Below the pieces are notes generated by a model. It was not told where the DNA came from and ran no database searches. It saw nothing but the letters and a program-made list of their open reading frames with translations. The translations under genes and the position numbers were made by a program. From contig NZ_BMOM01000006.1 in NCBI RefSeq assembly GCF_014647075.1, forward strand, positions 104,698 to 168,697: a DNA stretch of 64,000 nt. The letters are read 5' to 3'. Shown here piece by piece: positions 28,995 through 44,871 of this stretch. This stretch comes from Deinococcus aerophilus (GTDB taxonomy: Bacteria; Deinococcota; Deinococci; Deinococcales; Deinococcaceae). Within the stretch, counting starts at the first letter, position 1, and each line of letters starts with the position of its first letter.

Positions 28995-29768
28995 TCAGAC
29001 CGGTCGCCCCGCCATCATGAAGCTGGCGGTCATGCCGCCGTCTACCGGCACGATGGTTCCGGTCATGAAGCTGGCCGCGTCGCTGCCCAGAAAGTAGACG
29101 ACCTGGGCCACTTCCTGGGGGGTCCCCATGCGGCGCAGGGCGTGGAGGTCTTCATAATCCCGGCGGGTGCTCTCGGGGTCCTGGCTGTCCTGGATGGCCT
29201 GCAAAACCGCCTCGGTGCTGATGGCCCCCGGCGCCACGGCATTCACACGGACCCCGCGCGGAGCCAGATCCAGGCTCATGGCCCGGGTCAGGTTGACCAG
29301 CCCGCCCTTGCTGGCGTTGTACGCCGCGTTGTTCTGCTCGGCCAACAGGCCCTGCACCGAGGCCACATTGACCACGGCGCTGCCCGCGCCCATCAGGTCA
29401 ATCAGGGCGCGGGTCAGCAGCAGGGGCGCGGTCAGATTCACGTTCAGGGTCCGGGCCCAGCCGCGCTCGCTGACTTCCAGGACGCTGCCGTGTGCATCCT
29501 GATACGCCGCGTTGTTGACCAGCACGTTCACGCCGCCCAGCTCCCGCGCCGCCCGCACGATGCGCTCGCGTCCGGCGGCGCTGCTGACATCCGCCCGGAC
29601 GCGGCGTTGACCCTTGAGGGTAGGCGGCAGGGACAGGTCCACACTGAGGACCCGGCTGCCCCGTTCGGCATACAGTTCGGCAATGGCCCGCCCGATGCCA
29701 CGGGCCGCTCCGGTCACGATCACGACGGGCGATTCAGAAGCTTCACTGGAGCGCTGGGCTCTGCTCAT
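28995..29768 (-). CDS. SDR-family oxidoreductase
   Basis: The product (257 aa) is a classical short-chain dehydrogenase/reductase. It has the NAD(P)-binding [15 protein letters not shown], the catalytic Ser region NVASVQG, YNASKGG with catalytic Tyr and Lys, and the C-terminal [10 protein letters not shown]. The acidic SVDLSL segment after beta-2 suggests NAD(H) preference. The substrate is unknown. GACACT lies 5 nt before the ATG. Confidence 0.9.
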   Translation of the reverse strand: MSRAQRSSEASESPVVIVTGAARGIGRAIAELYAERGSRVLSVDLSLPPTLKGQRRVRADVSSAAGRERIVRAARELGGVNVLVNNAAYQDAHGSVLEVSERGWARTLNVNLTAPLLLTRALIDLMGAGSAVVNVASVQGLLAEQNNAAYNASKGGLVNLTRAMSLDLAPRGVRVNAVAPGAISTEAVLQAIQDSQDPESTRRDYEDLHALRRMGTPQEVAQVVYFLGSDAASFMTGTIVPVDGGMTASFMMAGRPV

Positions 29769-29878
29769 GCCCCAGTGTCCGGCATGGCTGCGTGGTGAGA
29801 GAAGAGTGTGAATGGACGCTCAAGTGGCGGGGGAACCTGGGGGGCGTCCCCAGAGGGAAGAGAGTAAAAAGGCAGAGA

Positions 29879-29903
29879 GGCGAGGAAGGTTTCCCTTCCC
29901 GCC
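29879..29903 (-). terminator. Terminator after etfA
   Basis: GGCG-A-GGAAGG and CCTTCC-CGCC form a hairpin with one bulge. On the minus strand it is followed by a run of five T about 10 nt later. Confidence 0.55.
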
Positions 29904-29924
29904 TCCCATCTGCGCAGTGCTGTG

Positions 29925-31633
<1,709 letters not shown>

Positions 31634-31699
31634 GAAACCTCCAGAATGAGGGAACGCCTTCCGCCGGTGGGGCAGGAGTGGACCCTGCGATCAGATAAT

Positions 31700-31718
31700 T
31701 AAACTCGGTACAAGTTTA
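31700..31718 (-). promoter_or_regulatory. Operator-like palindrome before etfB
   Basis: TAAACT (31700-31705) and AGTTTA (31713-31718) flank 7 nt. An AT-rich segment with possible -10 boxes (TAATTA, TATCTG) lies immediately downstream on the minus strand. The layout suits a TetR-type repressor site for fatty-acid or ETF genes; the regulator is not known. Confidence 0.45.
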
Positions 31719-31763
31719 GCAGGACTTCCCGGCATCTGCGAGCGAAGGAAGGTCAAACCCGTC

Positions 31764-31916
31764 TATTCTGAGCCATAAGCACTGCCCCTGGATAGGGAGA
31801 AGGTACAGAAACGCTGAGGCGTCACCGGGCGGGTTGCAGGACTCACCTCCGCAACATAAATTCGTCATCAACCAGTTCATGAGTGCCCCTCATGTTGATC
31901 CACCACGCTACATCTC
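31764..31916 (+). promoter_or_regulatory. Structured 5' region of the barrel gene
   Basis: TATTCT (31764-31769) is a possible -10 box. Downstream are a GTTGC-AGG/CCT-GCAAC hairpin (about 31834-31856) and a CATGAG/CTCATG hairpin flanked by ATCAA/TTGAT (31867-31899). A second CTCATG (31914-31919) contains the start codon. No ribosome-binding site is obvious. Confidence 0.45.
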
Positions 31917-32600
31917 ATGAAGCGACTGATTGCTGTAACCGTTCTGTCTGCTGCCGCCACCGCCGGCGCGCAGACGTTCAACAACCTCGAACTCGGCCTG
32001 ACCGGCGGCTATGCGGGCGGCCTGAGCGGCGCAGTATTTGTTCACGCTCCCAATGTGGTGGGCCCGGTGGGCGTGAAGGTCGGGGTGGCTTTTACCAAGC
32101 CCAGCGACTCCATCAACGATTCCAGCCCGGAAATCCCCGGTCTGTCCGGGCCCAACGAGACGTTTGGAGCCGCGAAGCAAGCGGGCCGTGCGTCCGAGTA
32201 CGGCAGCCAGACGGTTGTTTCTGCAGATGCCACCTACGGTCTGGGTGAAGTCGCTCCCGGCGTCGACACCATGGTTTACGGTGGAGTCCGCTACGGCATG
32301 TTCAAGGCCACTGAGGACTATGGCAGCAGCGGCAACACCACCTACTCGACCAATGCTTTTGGCCTGGGCGCAGGTGCGATGGCGAGCTATGCATTGACCG
32401 GTAACCTGAGCTTGGTTGGGGATCTGGGAGCGGATTACTTTTTCAACGGCCCCATCAATGTCAACACTGTGCGCGCCGACGGCACGACCTTCTCGGACCG
32501 CTACGAGACGGGCGACGCCAGCTACGCAGAAAACGGCAGTCGCGTGATCCGTCCCGGGACCAGCTTCAAGGCCCGCATCGGCATCAAGTACATGTTCTGA
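31917..32600 (+). CDS. Probable outer-membrane beta-barrel protein
   Basis: The product is 227 aa with a signal peptide (about 1-18, ending TAGAQ). The mature part alternates glycine- and aromatic-rich strands (GGYAGGLSGAVFVHA, YGGVRYGMFKA, ASYALTGNLSLVGDLGADYFF) and ends FKARIGIKYMF with C-terminal Phe, the pattern of small 8-strand porin-like barrels. Deinococcus has an outer membrane-like layer, so this location is reasonable. I recognise no specific family. Confidence 0.65.
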   Translation: MKRLIAVTVLSAAATAGAQTFNNLELGLTGGYAGGLSGAVFVHAPNVVGPVGVKVGVAFTKPSDSINDSSPEIPGLSGPNETFGAAKQAGRASEYGSQTVVSADATYGLGEVAPGVDTMVYGGVRYGMFKATEDYGSSGNTTYSTNAFGLGAGAMASYALTGNLSLVGDLGADYFFNGPINVNTVRADGTTFSDRYETGDASYAENGSRVIRPGTSFKARIGIKYMF

Positions 32601-32610
32601 GCCGGACTTC

Positions 32611-32655
32611 AGAAAAAGGGGGTGGACAGGCTGCGGCCCGTTCACCCCTTTTTCT
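32611..32655. terminator. Bidirectional terminator between the barrel and CMD genes
   Basis: AGAAAAAGGGG (32611-32621) pairs exactly with CCCCTTTTTCT (32645-32655), giving A/T runs on both sides. It overlaps the 3' end of the minus-strand CMD gene. Confidence 0.8.
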
Positions 32656-33070
32656 GGCGTTCCCCTTTCTTGCTTTCCCCGGCCTTCAGATGGGTGTTCA
32701 GCATCTCAAAGCCGGCCACCGCGCGCGGAAAGCCCAGATATGGCACGCACATCATCAGTGCTCCCCGGACCTCATCCTCGGTGGCCCCGGCGTTCAGCGC
32801 TCCGCGCAGGTGGGTTCTGAGTTCCGGGGGACTGCCCAGCGAGACCAGCAGCGCGCAGGCAATCAGTTCCTTGGTCCGGAGATCCAGGCCCGGCCGGTCA
32901 TACACCGTGTCGTAGGCGAAGTCCCGGATGTAGCCGGCGAGGTCGGCGTCCAGTGCTGTGAGGCGCTCCAGGATGCGGTCATGCTGCGAGCCGAACAGCA
33001 CCTCGCGGGCCTGGTGGGAGGTGGCCGCCTCGGATCCGGGTGGACGCAGGGAATCGTCGTTGGAAGTCAT
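32642..33070 (-). CDS. Carboxymuconolactone decarboxylase (CMD)-family protein
   Basis: The product (142 aa) has the CMD/AhpD fold pattern [18 protein letters not shown]...[41 protein letters not shown]. No AhpD-type CXXC is present, so peroxidase coupling is unlikely. The reaction is unknown. TAGCCT (33078-33083) lies 7 nt before the ATG, so it is leaderless. The lysine-rich C-terminus is encoded by the terminator stem. Confidence 0.8.
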   Translation of the reverse strand: MTSNDDSLRPPGSEAATSHQAREVLFGSQHDRILERLTALDADLAGYIRDFAYDTVYDRPGLDLRTKELIACALLVSLGSPPELRTHLRGALNAGATEDEVRGALMMCVPYLGFPRAVAGFEMLNTHLKAGESKKGERQKKG

Positions 33071-33191
33071 GCGGCCCAGGCTAGCGGATGACGCCAGAGG
33101 GGCCCTGAAAGACGGGCGTCAGGTGTGCAGTCCTACAGTATGGGCAGGTCAGAACGTAAGTTTGGGCGCGTCACACACACCGGTGATGCTC

Positions 33192-33197
33192 TAGACT
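33192..33197 (+). promoter_or_regulatory. Possible -10 box of clpC
   Basis: TAGACT lies 95 nt upstream of the clpC ATG. No clear -35 and no HAIR element are seen here, unlike at clpB. Confidence 0.3.
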
Positions 33198-33292
33198 CAG
33201 ACCTGTACACCTGCATTTCCTGTGCTGTACCCGCTGTTCTGCACCGAGCCACGCGCGATCACGTCCGCGCCTCCGCCCCCTGGGGGTCTTCC

Positions 33293-35530
<2,238 letters not shown>

Positions 35531-35537
35531 TCTGGTG

Positions 35538-35583
35538 AAAGCAGCGGGGGAGGGGGCACAACCCTCCGCCCCCCCACTGCTTT
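35538..35583 (+). terminator. Terminator after clpC
   Basis: AAAGCAG (35538-35544) pairs with CTGCTTT (35577-35583) around a G-run/C-run inner stem with small mismatches. Confidence 0.7.
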
Positions 35584-35647
35584 GGCTGCGCCGGTGAACG
35601 GCTGCCCCGACTTCTTCCCCGGCACCGCAGGCAAAGGACCGAATCAC

Positions 35648-35956
35648 TTGACCATCGAGCAGTGCCTCAAATCTGCGCCTCTGAGCCTCAGTCTGGGCAG
35701 CCTGCTGTTTCTGGCGGGTTGTGTGGTCGCTGCCCTGTACCTCGGGTTTGCCGTCAGGCGGCCCGTGGCCCAGCGGATCGTGGTTCTATTGCTGCTGGGT
35801 CTGGTGGCCGTTCTGATCATGAGCGGTCTGTACCTGAACTGCACCCTGCCGGTGTTGTCCGGGGGCGGACAGGGGGACGGAGGGGGGCCTTCCGAGGCCT
35901 GTTTTGTGCCCTCTGTCCTCTGCCGTCCGCTCCCAGCGCGTAGCATGGGCACATGA
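35648..35956 (+). CDS. Small membrane protein, hypothetical
   Basis: The reading frame (102 aa from TTG 35648) has AAAGGA 9 nt upstream and two hydrophobic segments (about 13-36 and 42-62), followed by a glycine-rich tail. Its stop overlaps the DUF2087 start (ATGA). The DUF2087 gene has its own leaderless box inside this frame, so the overlap may be chance. No family is recognised; the reality of the gene is uncertain. Confidence 0.4.
   Translation: MTIEQCLKSAPLSLSLGSLLFLAGCVVAALYLGFAVRRPVAQRIVVLLLLGLVAVLIMSGLYLNCTLPVLSGGGQGDGGGPSEACFVPSVLCRPLPARSMGT
35941..35946 (+). promoter_or_regulatory. Leaderless -10 box of the DUF2087-radA pair
   Basis: TAGCAT ends 6 nt before the ATG at 35953. Confidence 0.5.
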
Positions 35957-36291
35957 CCAAAAGCATCACGGACTTTCAGGATGAACACGGGCGCATCACC
36001 GCATGGCCCAGCAAGCGCCGCCGCGCGCACCAGATGGCCATTCTGGACTACTTGACCGGCCTGTTCGAACCGGGCGTCTCCTACAACCAGGGCCAGGTGG
36101 AGGGTGTGCTGGCCGACCACAGCACCCTGGAAGACCCCTCGGTGCTGCTCACCGAACTGCTTGAGGGCGAGTACCTGTCCACCGCCGACGGCGCGTACTG
36201 GCGCGCGGACGGGCGCCCCGGCGTGAGCGCTGCCGACGCCAAAGCGGCTGAGGCCGGCACACCGGAAATCAGCGTGTCCAAGAACGGTTAA
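35953..36291 (+). CDS. DUF2087 domain protein
   Basis: The product is 112 aa. The middle matches the DUF2087 pattern: [33 protein letters not shown]...[29 protein letters not shown]. This is a small winged-helix-like domain often found in or near regulators. The function is unknown. radA starts 2 nt after its stop, so the two are surely co-transcribed. Confidence 0.8.
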   Translation: MTKSITDFQDEHGRITAWPSKRRRAHQMAILDYLTGLFEPGVSYNQGQVEGVLADHSTLEDPSVLLTELLEGEYLSTADGAYWRADGRPGVSAADAKAAEAGTPEISVSKNG

Positions 36292-36293
36292 GG

Positions 36294-37646
36294 ATGGCCC
36301 GGGTCACCACCAAGTACGTCTGCACGTCCTGCGGTTACCAGTCGGCCAAACCGCTGGGCCGCTGTCCGAACTGTCAGGCATGGAATTCCTTCGAGGAGGA
36401 AGTGCCCACGGTGACCGGCGGCAAGGCGCGCGGCGGTGGGGCCGGGGGCTACGGCGGCGTCACCGGGGGCAAGCTCACGGCGCTGTCCACCGTGGGGCGG
36501 CGCGAGGAGCCGCGCACCTCGTCGGGCATCGTGGAGCTTGACCGGGTGCTGGGCGGCGGGCTGGTGGCCGGCGGGGTCACGCTGATCGGCGGCGAGCCGG
36601 GCATCGGCAAGAGCACGCTGCTGCTGCAGGTGGCCGACCGGGTGGCGCGCGGCGGCGGCACGGTTCTGTACGTGGCCGGCGAGGAGTCGCTCGAGCAGAT
36701 CCGGCTGCGGGCCGACCGCCTCGGGGTCACGGCGGACATTCAGCTGACCCGCGACACCCGCGCCGAACACATCGCTGCCCTGATGAATGAGCACCGGCCG
36801 GCGCTGTGCATCGTGGACAGCATTCAGACCGTGACCGTGGAGGGAGAGGGCGCGCCCGGCGGCGTGGCCCAGGTGCGGGACGGCACAGCCATGCTTACCC
36901 GCGCCGCCAAGGAAACCGGCACTGCCACGGTGCTGGTGGGCCACGTCACCAAGGACGGCACGGTGGCCGGCCCGAAGGTGATGGAGCACATCGTGGACAC
37001 CACGGTCTTTCTGGAAACGGTGGGCGCCTTCCGCTTGCTGCGCAGCGTCAAGAACCGCTTCGGGCAGGCCGGAGAGCTGGGCGTTTTCGAGATGCGCGGC
37101 AAGGGTCTGATCGCTGTGGAGAACCCCAGCGCCGCCTTCCTGGCCGAGCGTCCGGTGGGTGTGCCCGGCAGCGTGGTCGCCGCCACGGTGGACGGCCAGC
37201 GTCCCATGCTGCTGGAGGTTCAGGCCCTGGCGAGCAAGACGCCGTATCCCAATGCCCGGCGCGTGGTCGTGGGCCTGGACCCACGCCGGGTGGATGTGGT
37301 GCTCGCCGTTCTCGAACGCCGGCTGGACCTGACCCTGGGCGGCCTGGACGTGTACGTGAACCTCGCGGGCGGGTTGAAGGTTCCCGATCCGGGCCTGGAC
37401 CTGGCGGTGGCGCTGGCGGTATACAGCGCCGTGGTGGGGCGTGCGCTGCCGCAGAACGTGGCCGTCTTCGGCGAGGTCGGGCTGGCCGGCGAGGTTCGCA
37501 GCACGGTGGCCTCGCTGCGCCGCGCCGAGGAAGCGGGCCGCGCCGGGTACAAACGCCTGATCGTGCCGCCCGGTCTGGACGGCCACCCTGGCGTGAAGAG
37601 CGTGGAGGAAGCGGTAGGGATGGTGTGGCAGGCGGCCAAAGCCTGA
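36294..37646 (+). CDS. radA: DNA repair protein RadA/Sms
   Basis: RadA (450 aa) is a RecA-like helicase that promotes branch migration in recombinational repair. It has an N-terminal C4 zinc finger (CTSCGYQ...CPNC), Walker [12 protein letters not shown], the RadA-specific VKNRFG motif, and a Lon-protease-like C-terminal domain (from about 280). All diagnostic features are present. In Deinococcus this repair role is important for genome reassembly after damage; that is known of the family, not seen here. Confidence 0.96.
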   Translation: MARVTTKYVCTSCGYQSAKPLGRCPNCQAWNSFEEEVPTVTGGKARGGGAGGYGGVTGGKLTALSTVGRREEPRTSSGIVELDRVLGGGLVAGGVTLIGGEPGIGKSTLLLQVADRVARGGGTVLYVAGEESLEQIRLRADRLGVTADIQLTRDTRAEHIAALMNEHRPALCIVDSIQTVTVEGEGAPGGVAQVRDGTAMLTRAAKETGTATVLVGHVTKDGTVAGPKVMEHIVDTTVFLETVGAFRLLRSVKNRFGQAGELGVFEMRGKGLIAVENPSAAFLAERPVGVPGSVVAATVDGQRPMLLEVQALASKTPYPNARRVVVGLDPRRVDVVLAVLERRLDLTLGGLDVYVNLAGGLKVPDPGLDLAVALAVYSAVVGRALPQNVAVFGEVGLAGEVRSTVASLRRAEEAGRAGYKRLIVPPGLDGHPGVKSVEEAVGMVWQAAKA

Positions 37647-37696
37647 CCCCCACGATTTCCCGGATTTAAGCGTTTCTTGTGTGGTCATGGAGGAAA

Positions 37697-37723
37697 GCCG
37701 CCGCCCCATCTGCGGGCGGCGGC
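37697..37723. terminator. Bidirectional terminator between radA and clpB
   Basis: A 10-bp perfect stem GCCGCCGCCC/GGGCGGCGGC has a 7-nt loop between the two convergent genes. Confidence 0.75.
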
Positions 37724-37738
37724 CTTCTTGACCTCAGC

Positions 37739-40297
<2,559 letters not shown>

Positions 40298-40323
40298 GGG
40301 AAACCTCCGGAGAATGAGAAAGT

Positions 40324-40344
40324 GGGCAGTTGTGCAAACTGCCC
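40324..40344 (-). promoter_or_regulatory. Hairpin at the clpB transcription start
   Basis: GGGCAGTT (40324-40331) pairs with AACTGCCC (40337-40344) with a 5-nt loop. It lies where the clpB transcript should begin and could be an RNA hairpin or a second operator. Confidence 0.5.
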
Positions 40345-40346
40345 CT

Positions 40347-40375
40347 ATTCTGAAACTTGAGTGTGGTCATGTCAA
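40347..40375 (-). promoter_or_regulatory. Sigma-70 promoter of clpB
   Basis: On the minus strand, TTGACA (40370-40375) and CAGAAT (40347-40352) are separated by exactly 17 nt. Confidence 0.75.
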
Positions 40376-40376
40376 G
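40356..40376 (-). promoter_or_regulatory. HAIR element (HspR operator) over the clpB promoter
   Basis: The plus strand reads CTTGAGT-N7-TGTCAAG against the HspR consensus CTTGAGT-N7-ACTCAAG: one half is perfect and the other matches 5 of 7. The two mismatches create the TTGACA -35 box, so a bound repressor would cover the promoter. Confidence 0.75.
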
Positions 40377-40399
40377 TTTATTGAGGTTTTAGATCGTCA

Positions 40400-40411
40400 G
40401 CCCGTTCGGGC
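40400..40411 (-). terminator. Short hairpin after the CrtC/AttH-like gene
   Basis: GCCCG-TT-CGGGC lies 60 nt past the stop of the minus-strand lipoprotein gene and upstream of the clpB promoter. It is weak and has no T-run. Confidence 0.3.
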
Positions 40412-40470
40412 CTGCGGAAATTGCCACAGGGTCCTGCCGTCCCGGTGACCAGATTCGTGCCCTTCACGGT

Positions 40471-41493
40471 CTACGGAGCGGTTGGCACCCCGAACAGCCC
40501 GCCTTCTTCTCTCGTCAGCACGCCGCCCACGAATTCCCCCATGCCTGAGGCGGTCACGGCCTGCCCGTTCACGGTGCCTGTGCCTGCTACCGGTCCTTCC
40601 CAGTACGCCACCGAGGTTGTCGTGCTGAGCAGTTCCTGATCATCGCGCAGGGGGGCCAGTGTCAGATTCAGCCCAGCACCACTGACCTGCCAGCCCAGGG
40701 TGTAGTCACGGCCACTGGGACTGCGCCACACCCGGCCCGGCGTCATGGTCACGTTCTCCACCGTGTGCGCCACCCCGTCGGGGCCGACCAGCGAGGCGGC
40801 CACCTGAACCACCACATTGTCCGCGTTTTTCACGCGGTACAGCATCAGGTCCGAGCCGTTCGAAAGGTGCAGGCCAAACCAGTCCCACCGGGCCGCCGCG
40901 CCGGGCTGCTGGTCGCCCCACTGGTGATCCAGCCACGCCTGTCCCGTGGCCGGGCGGGTCTCCTGGCCCACCTGAACGGTTCCGCCCACATCCAGGCGGG
41001 TGATGCTCTGGTAGTACAGGCGGCCGGTTTCAACGGTCCCCGAGTATCCGGGTGGGTGAACCACCGCGTTCCTGGCGGGGGTCAGGGTCAGGTTCAGCGG
41101 CCCGGCATTCAGCTGGAAGGGAGCGTCGGGGCCGGCGTTCTGCGTCAGCTTCCACTCGCCCTGGGAAACGCTCAGGGGAGGAAAGCCGAAGGTGGCCTTC
41201 TGATCGCCGTTCTCCACAAAATACAGCCGGTTGTTTCGCAGGTCGGTCACGGCGATGTGTGAGGCGTGGTAGGGAAGGCCCCGGTAGTTCACCTTGAACT
41301 GTGCCCAGTGAAAGGCCAGCCCGGAGTCGGGCAGCACGCCGGAGACGTACCACCACTCGGTTCCGGCGTTCCTGGCCCCCAGGTCACTCGCGGCGGGAAG
41401 CTGCGCCGGATCGAAAGCCAGCGGTGCGGGCAAACACGCGGTCAGGAATACACTGCCGCACACGAGCGCCGCTGCAAAACGCATGGGGTTCAT
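40471..41493 (-). CDS. CrtC/AttH-like lipocalin-fold lipoprotein
   Basis: The product is 340 aa with a lipoprotein signal (VFLTAC, Cys about 20). The rest matches the AttH/carotenoid 1,2-hydratase-like fold: GTEWWYVSGVL near the start, HWAQFKVNYRG, GQAWLDHQWGDQQP and WDWFGLHLSNGSDLMLYRVK. Proteins of this fold include hydratases of carotenoids and proteins of unknown function. No carotenoid gene is nearby, so hydratase activity is not assumed. TATGTT lies 5 nt before the ATG. Confidence 0.8.
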   Translation of the reverse strand: MNPMRFAAALVCGSVFLTACLPAPLAFDPAQLPAASDLGARNAGTEWWYVSGVLPDSGLAFHWAQFKVNYRGLPYHASHIAVTDLRNNRLYFVENGDQKATFGFPPLSVSQGEWKLTQNAGPDAPFQLNAGPLNLTLTPARNAVVHPPGYSGTVETGRLYYQSITRLDVGGTVQVGQETRPATGQAWLDHQWGDQQPGAAARWDWFGLHLSNGSDLMLYRVKNADNVVVQVAASLVGPDGVAHTVENVTMTPGRVWRSPSGRDYTLGWQVSGAGLNLTLAPLRDDQELLSTTTSVAYWEGPVAGTGTVNGQAVTASGMGEFVGGVLTREEGGLFGVPTAP

Positions 41494-41578
41494 GCCCCAA
41501 CATAACCGCCCCTTCCCGGAACAACCTCAAGATTTGCTCCAGACGCGGCATCTGCTTCAGCCTCGGGAGAGCCCCAAG

Positions 41579-41617
41579 CGGCGGGGGCCGGAGCACCGCG
41601 CCCCGGCCCCCGCCGCC
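41579..41617 (-). terminator. Terminator of the liv operon
   Basis: A 14-bp perfect GC stem (41579-41592 with 41604-41617, loop 11 nt) lies 18 nt past the livF stop. There is no T-run. Confidence 0.7.
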
Positions 41618-41634
41618 TGATGCTTCTGGCCGCG

Positions 41635-42397
<763 letters not shown>

Positions 42398-42405
<8 letters not shown>

Positions 42406-43237
42406 GGGGACGCTCCTCCTTGCCGTATTCCCCGGCGGCGGCCCCGCGGCCCAGGTACGCTTCCATCACGGCGGGGTCGTTGCGCACCTGGTGCGGCAGG
42501 CCCTCGCTGATCTTGGTGCCGTAGTCCAGCACCGTGATGTACTCGCTGAGGGTCATGACCAGCCGCATGTCGTGCTCGATCAGGCAGATGGTCACGCCCA
42601 GCTCGTCGCGGATGCGGCGGATCAGGGCCTTGAGGTCCTCGGTCTCGCGCGGGTTCATGCCGGCGGCGGGCTCGTCCAGCAGGATCAGTTTGGGGGTGGT
42701 GGCCAGGGCGCGGGCGATTTCCAGCTTGCGCTGGTCGCCGTAGGGCAGATTCGTGGCGATCTCGTTGCGCCACTGGCTCAGGCCCACGAAGTCCAGCATG
42801 ATGCGCGCGGCTTCCCGGGCCTCGTGTTCGGATTCATGAAAGCGGCGGGTGTGCAGCACGGCGTCCACAAAGGTGCTCTTCAGACGGGCATTGCGGCCCA
42901 CCATGATGTTCTCCTCGCTGGTCATCGAGGAAAACAGCCGGATGTTCTGGAAGGTGCGGGCAATGCCGGCCTCGGTGACCTGATCCGGGCGCAGGCCCAC
43001 GAGGTTGCGCCCGGCCAGCCGGATGCTGCCGCGGGTGGGCGCGTAGATGCCGGTGATCATGTTGAAGAAGGTGGTCTTGCCCGCTCCGTTGGGGCCGATC
43101 ACACTGACGATGCTGCGCTCGGGAACGTTCATGGTGACTTCGTTCACGGCGGTCAGACCGCCGAATTCCTTGGTCAGCCCCTGCACTTCCAGAATGTTGG
43201 CGGTGCTGCTGGGGGCGCTGCTGGCAGGCCGGGTCAT
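42398..43237 (-). CDS. livG: Branched-chain amino acid ABC transporter ATPase LivG
   Basis: The product (279 aa) has Walker A GPNGAGKTTFFNMITGIY, with the LivG sequence GIARTFQNIRLF (Q-loop region), YGDQRKLEIARALA as signature, and LLDEPAAGMNP as Walker B. GGAGGAAG precedes the ATG, which overlaps the livM stop by 4 nt. Confidence 0.95.
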
Positions 43238-44871
43238 TTGCTTCCTCCGGGTCGGTCGTTTTCTTTGATGGTGGCCATTCCGGCGCTGTACACATCGCCC
43301 CCGGCGTTCAGGCCGCTGGCATTGCCCTCGCCACTCTCGTCTTCCTGATCGTGTTCGGAATGCAGTTCACGGGTGCGGCGCTTGTTGGGCAGCAGGCCCT
43401 CGGGGCGCAGCAACATCATGGCCACCAGAATGGAGCCGAAGATCAACCGTTGCAGCTGCCCGGGGTTGGCCTGCTGGGGAATCCACGGCACGTTGGCGCT
43501 GGCCTCGCCCAGACCCGGCAGAATCCGCAGATTCAGTAGTGTCACCACCGCCGCGCCCAGAATCACGCCGCTGAACGACCCCATGCCGCCCAGAATCACC
43601 ATGCTCAGCACGCCGATGCTTTGCAGCAGGTTGAAGCTCTCGGGGCTGATGAAGGTCTGCTTGGCCGCAAAGATCATGCCCATCACGCCCGCAAAGCTCG
43701 CGCCGGTGGCAAAGGCGATCAGCTTGGTCTGCATCAGTGGCACGCCCATGGCCTGCGCAGCGATCTCGTCGTCACGGATGGCAATCCACGCCCGCCCGAT
43801 GCGGCTGCGGTCGAGGCGCACGTTCACGAGCAGGATCACGGCGATCACGATCAGGACCAGCGCATAGAGAAACAACAGGTAGAACTGATCCTGCCGGAAG
43901 CCCAGCGCTGCGGCAAAGGAGTTAAACCACGGCACAGACGCGCTGCCGATGGGCGTGATGCCCTGGGACCCCGCCGTGTACAGGCTGAGGTTGTTGGCCA
44001 GCACGCGGATCACTTCCCCCAGTCCCAGCGTGATGATGGCGAGGTAGTCGCCCTTAAGCTTCAGCACCGGCAGACCGATCAGCACACCCACCAGGGCCGC
44101 GGTCATGATGCTCAGGGCCAGGAACAGCCAGAAGAAGCTGGGATCGATTCCACCGGCCACCGCCGCCGCGGACCCCGAGGCCAGCACCAGAAGCGAGCGG
44201 CCGACCAGAACGATGCCGGCAACCAGCCCGAAGCCGGCGAGCCCGAAGCTCCAGGTGCTCAGGCGGGTCGTGGCCAGGCGGGCGTGCAGGCCCCGGATGT
44301 ACAGCATGCTGCCGGCCGTCACGGCCACCAGCACCAGGCCGATGGCCAGGGTCCCCGCTCCGGTCGCTCCGGCGTTTTCACCGTAGTAGCGCAGAATCTC
44401 TCCGAAGCGCGGGCTGGCAAAGATGCTCCAGGTGTATGCCCCCACTGCGAAGAAGGCCACATAGCCCAGGTCCAGCAGGCCTGCGAGACCCACCACGATG
44501 TTCAGTCCCAGGGCCAGCGCGGCGAAGATCATGATCTGGATGCTCAGGTCGAGCAGGCTGGAGTCGGCCCGGCCGGCCAGCGGCAGCACGAAGAGCAGGC
44601 TGCCCACCCCCACAATCAGCTTGGCCCAGTTTGCCGCCTTCCACATGTAGGCGAACAGTACGTTGGCCAGGAACAGCGACACCACCAGCGCCTCGACGAT
44701 GGGATTGAGCAGCAGCGTGCCCAGGCTGCCCATGTTGCCCAGCACCGCACGGTTGTGCGAGACCAGCAGCAGACCGCTGGTGATGATGAAGACCAGCAGC
44801 AGCAGCACGGTGCGGTCGGGGCGGACCACCGGGCGGCGCGGCGCCGGTCCCGCAGGATTCACGGCCGTCAT
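43234..44871 (-). CDS. livM: Branched-chain amino acid ABC transporter permease LivM, enlarged
   Basis: The product (545 aa) is longer than usual LivM (about 300-460). The core is clear: GLNIVVGLAGLLDLGYVAFFAVGAYTWSI, LKGDYLAIITLGLGEVIRVLANNL and GGMGSFSGVILGA. Two additions are seen: an N-terminal part with three helices (about 1-90), and an insertion of about 90-100 residues with two helices between the GAYTWS helix and the GVLIGLPVLKLKG helix. The C-terminal tail is charged. It overlaps livH and livG by 4 nt each. Confidence 0.92.
   Translation of the reverse strand: MTAVNPAGPAPRRPVVRPDRTVLLLLVFIITSGLLLVSHNRAVLGNMGSLGTLLLNPIVEALVVSLFLANVLFAYMWKAANWAKLIVGVGSLLFVLPLAGRADSSLLDLSIQIMIFAALALGLNIVVGLAGLLDLGYVAFFAVGAYTWSIFASPRFGEILRYYGENAGATGAGTLAIGLVLVAVTAGSMLYIRGLHARLATTRLSTWSFGLAGFGLVAGIVLVGRSLLVLASGSAAAVAGGIDPSFFWLFLALSIMTAALVGVLIGLPVLKLKGDYLAIITLGLGEVIRVLANNLSLYTAGSQGITPIGSASVPWFNSFAAALGFRQDQFYLLFLYALVLIVIAVILLVNVRLDRSRIGRAWIAIRDDEIAAQAMGVPLMQTKLIAFATGASFAGVMGMIFAAKQTFISPESFNLLQSIGVLSMVILGGMGSFSGVILGAAVVTLLNLRILPGLGEASANVPWIPQQANPGQLQRLIFGSILVAMMLLRPEGLLPNKRRTRELHSEHDQEDESGEGNASGLNAGGDVYSAGMATIKENDRPGGSK

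Noticed and set aside
31770..31860. Possible known riboswitch before the barrel gene (TPP, cobalamin, glycine, cyclic di-GMP)
   Set aside because: Hairpins are present, but none of the conserved core sequences of these classes is found.
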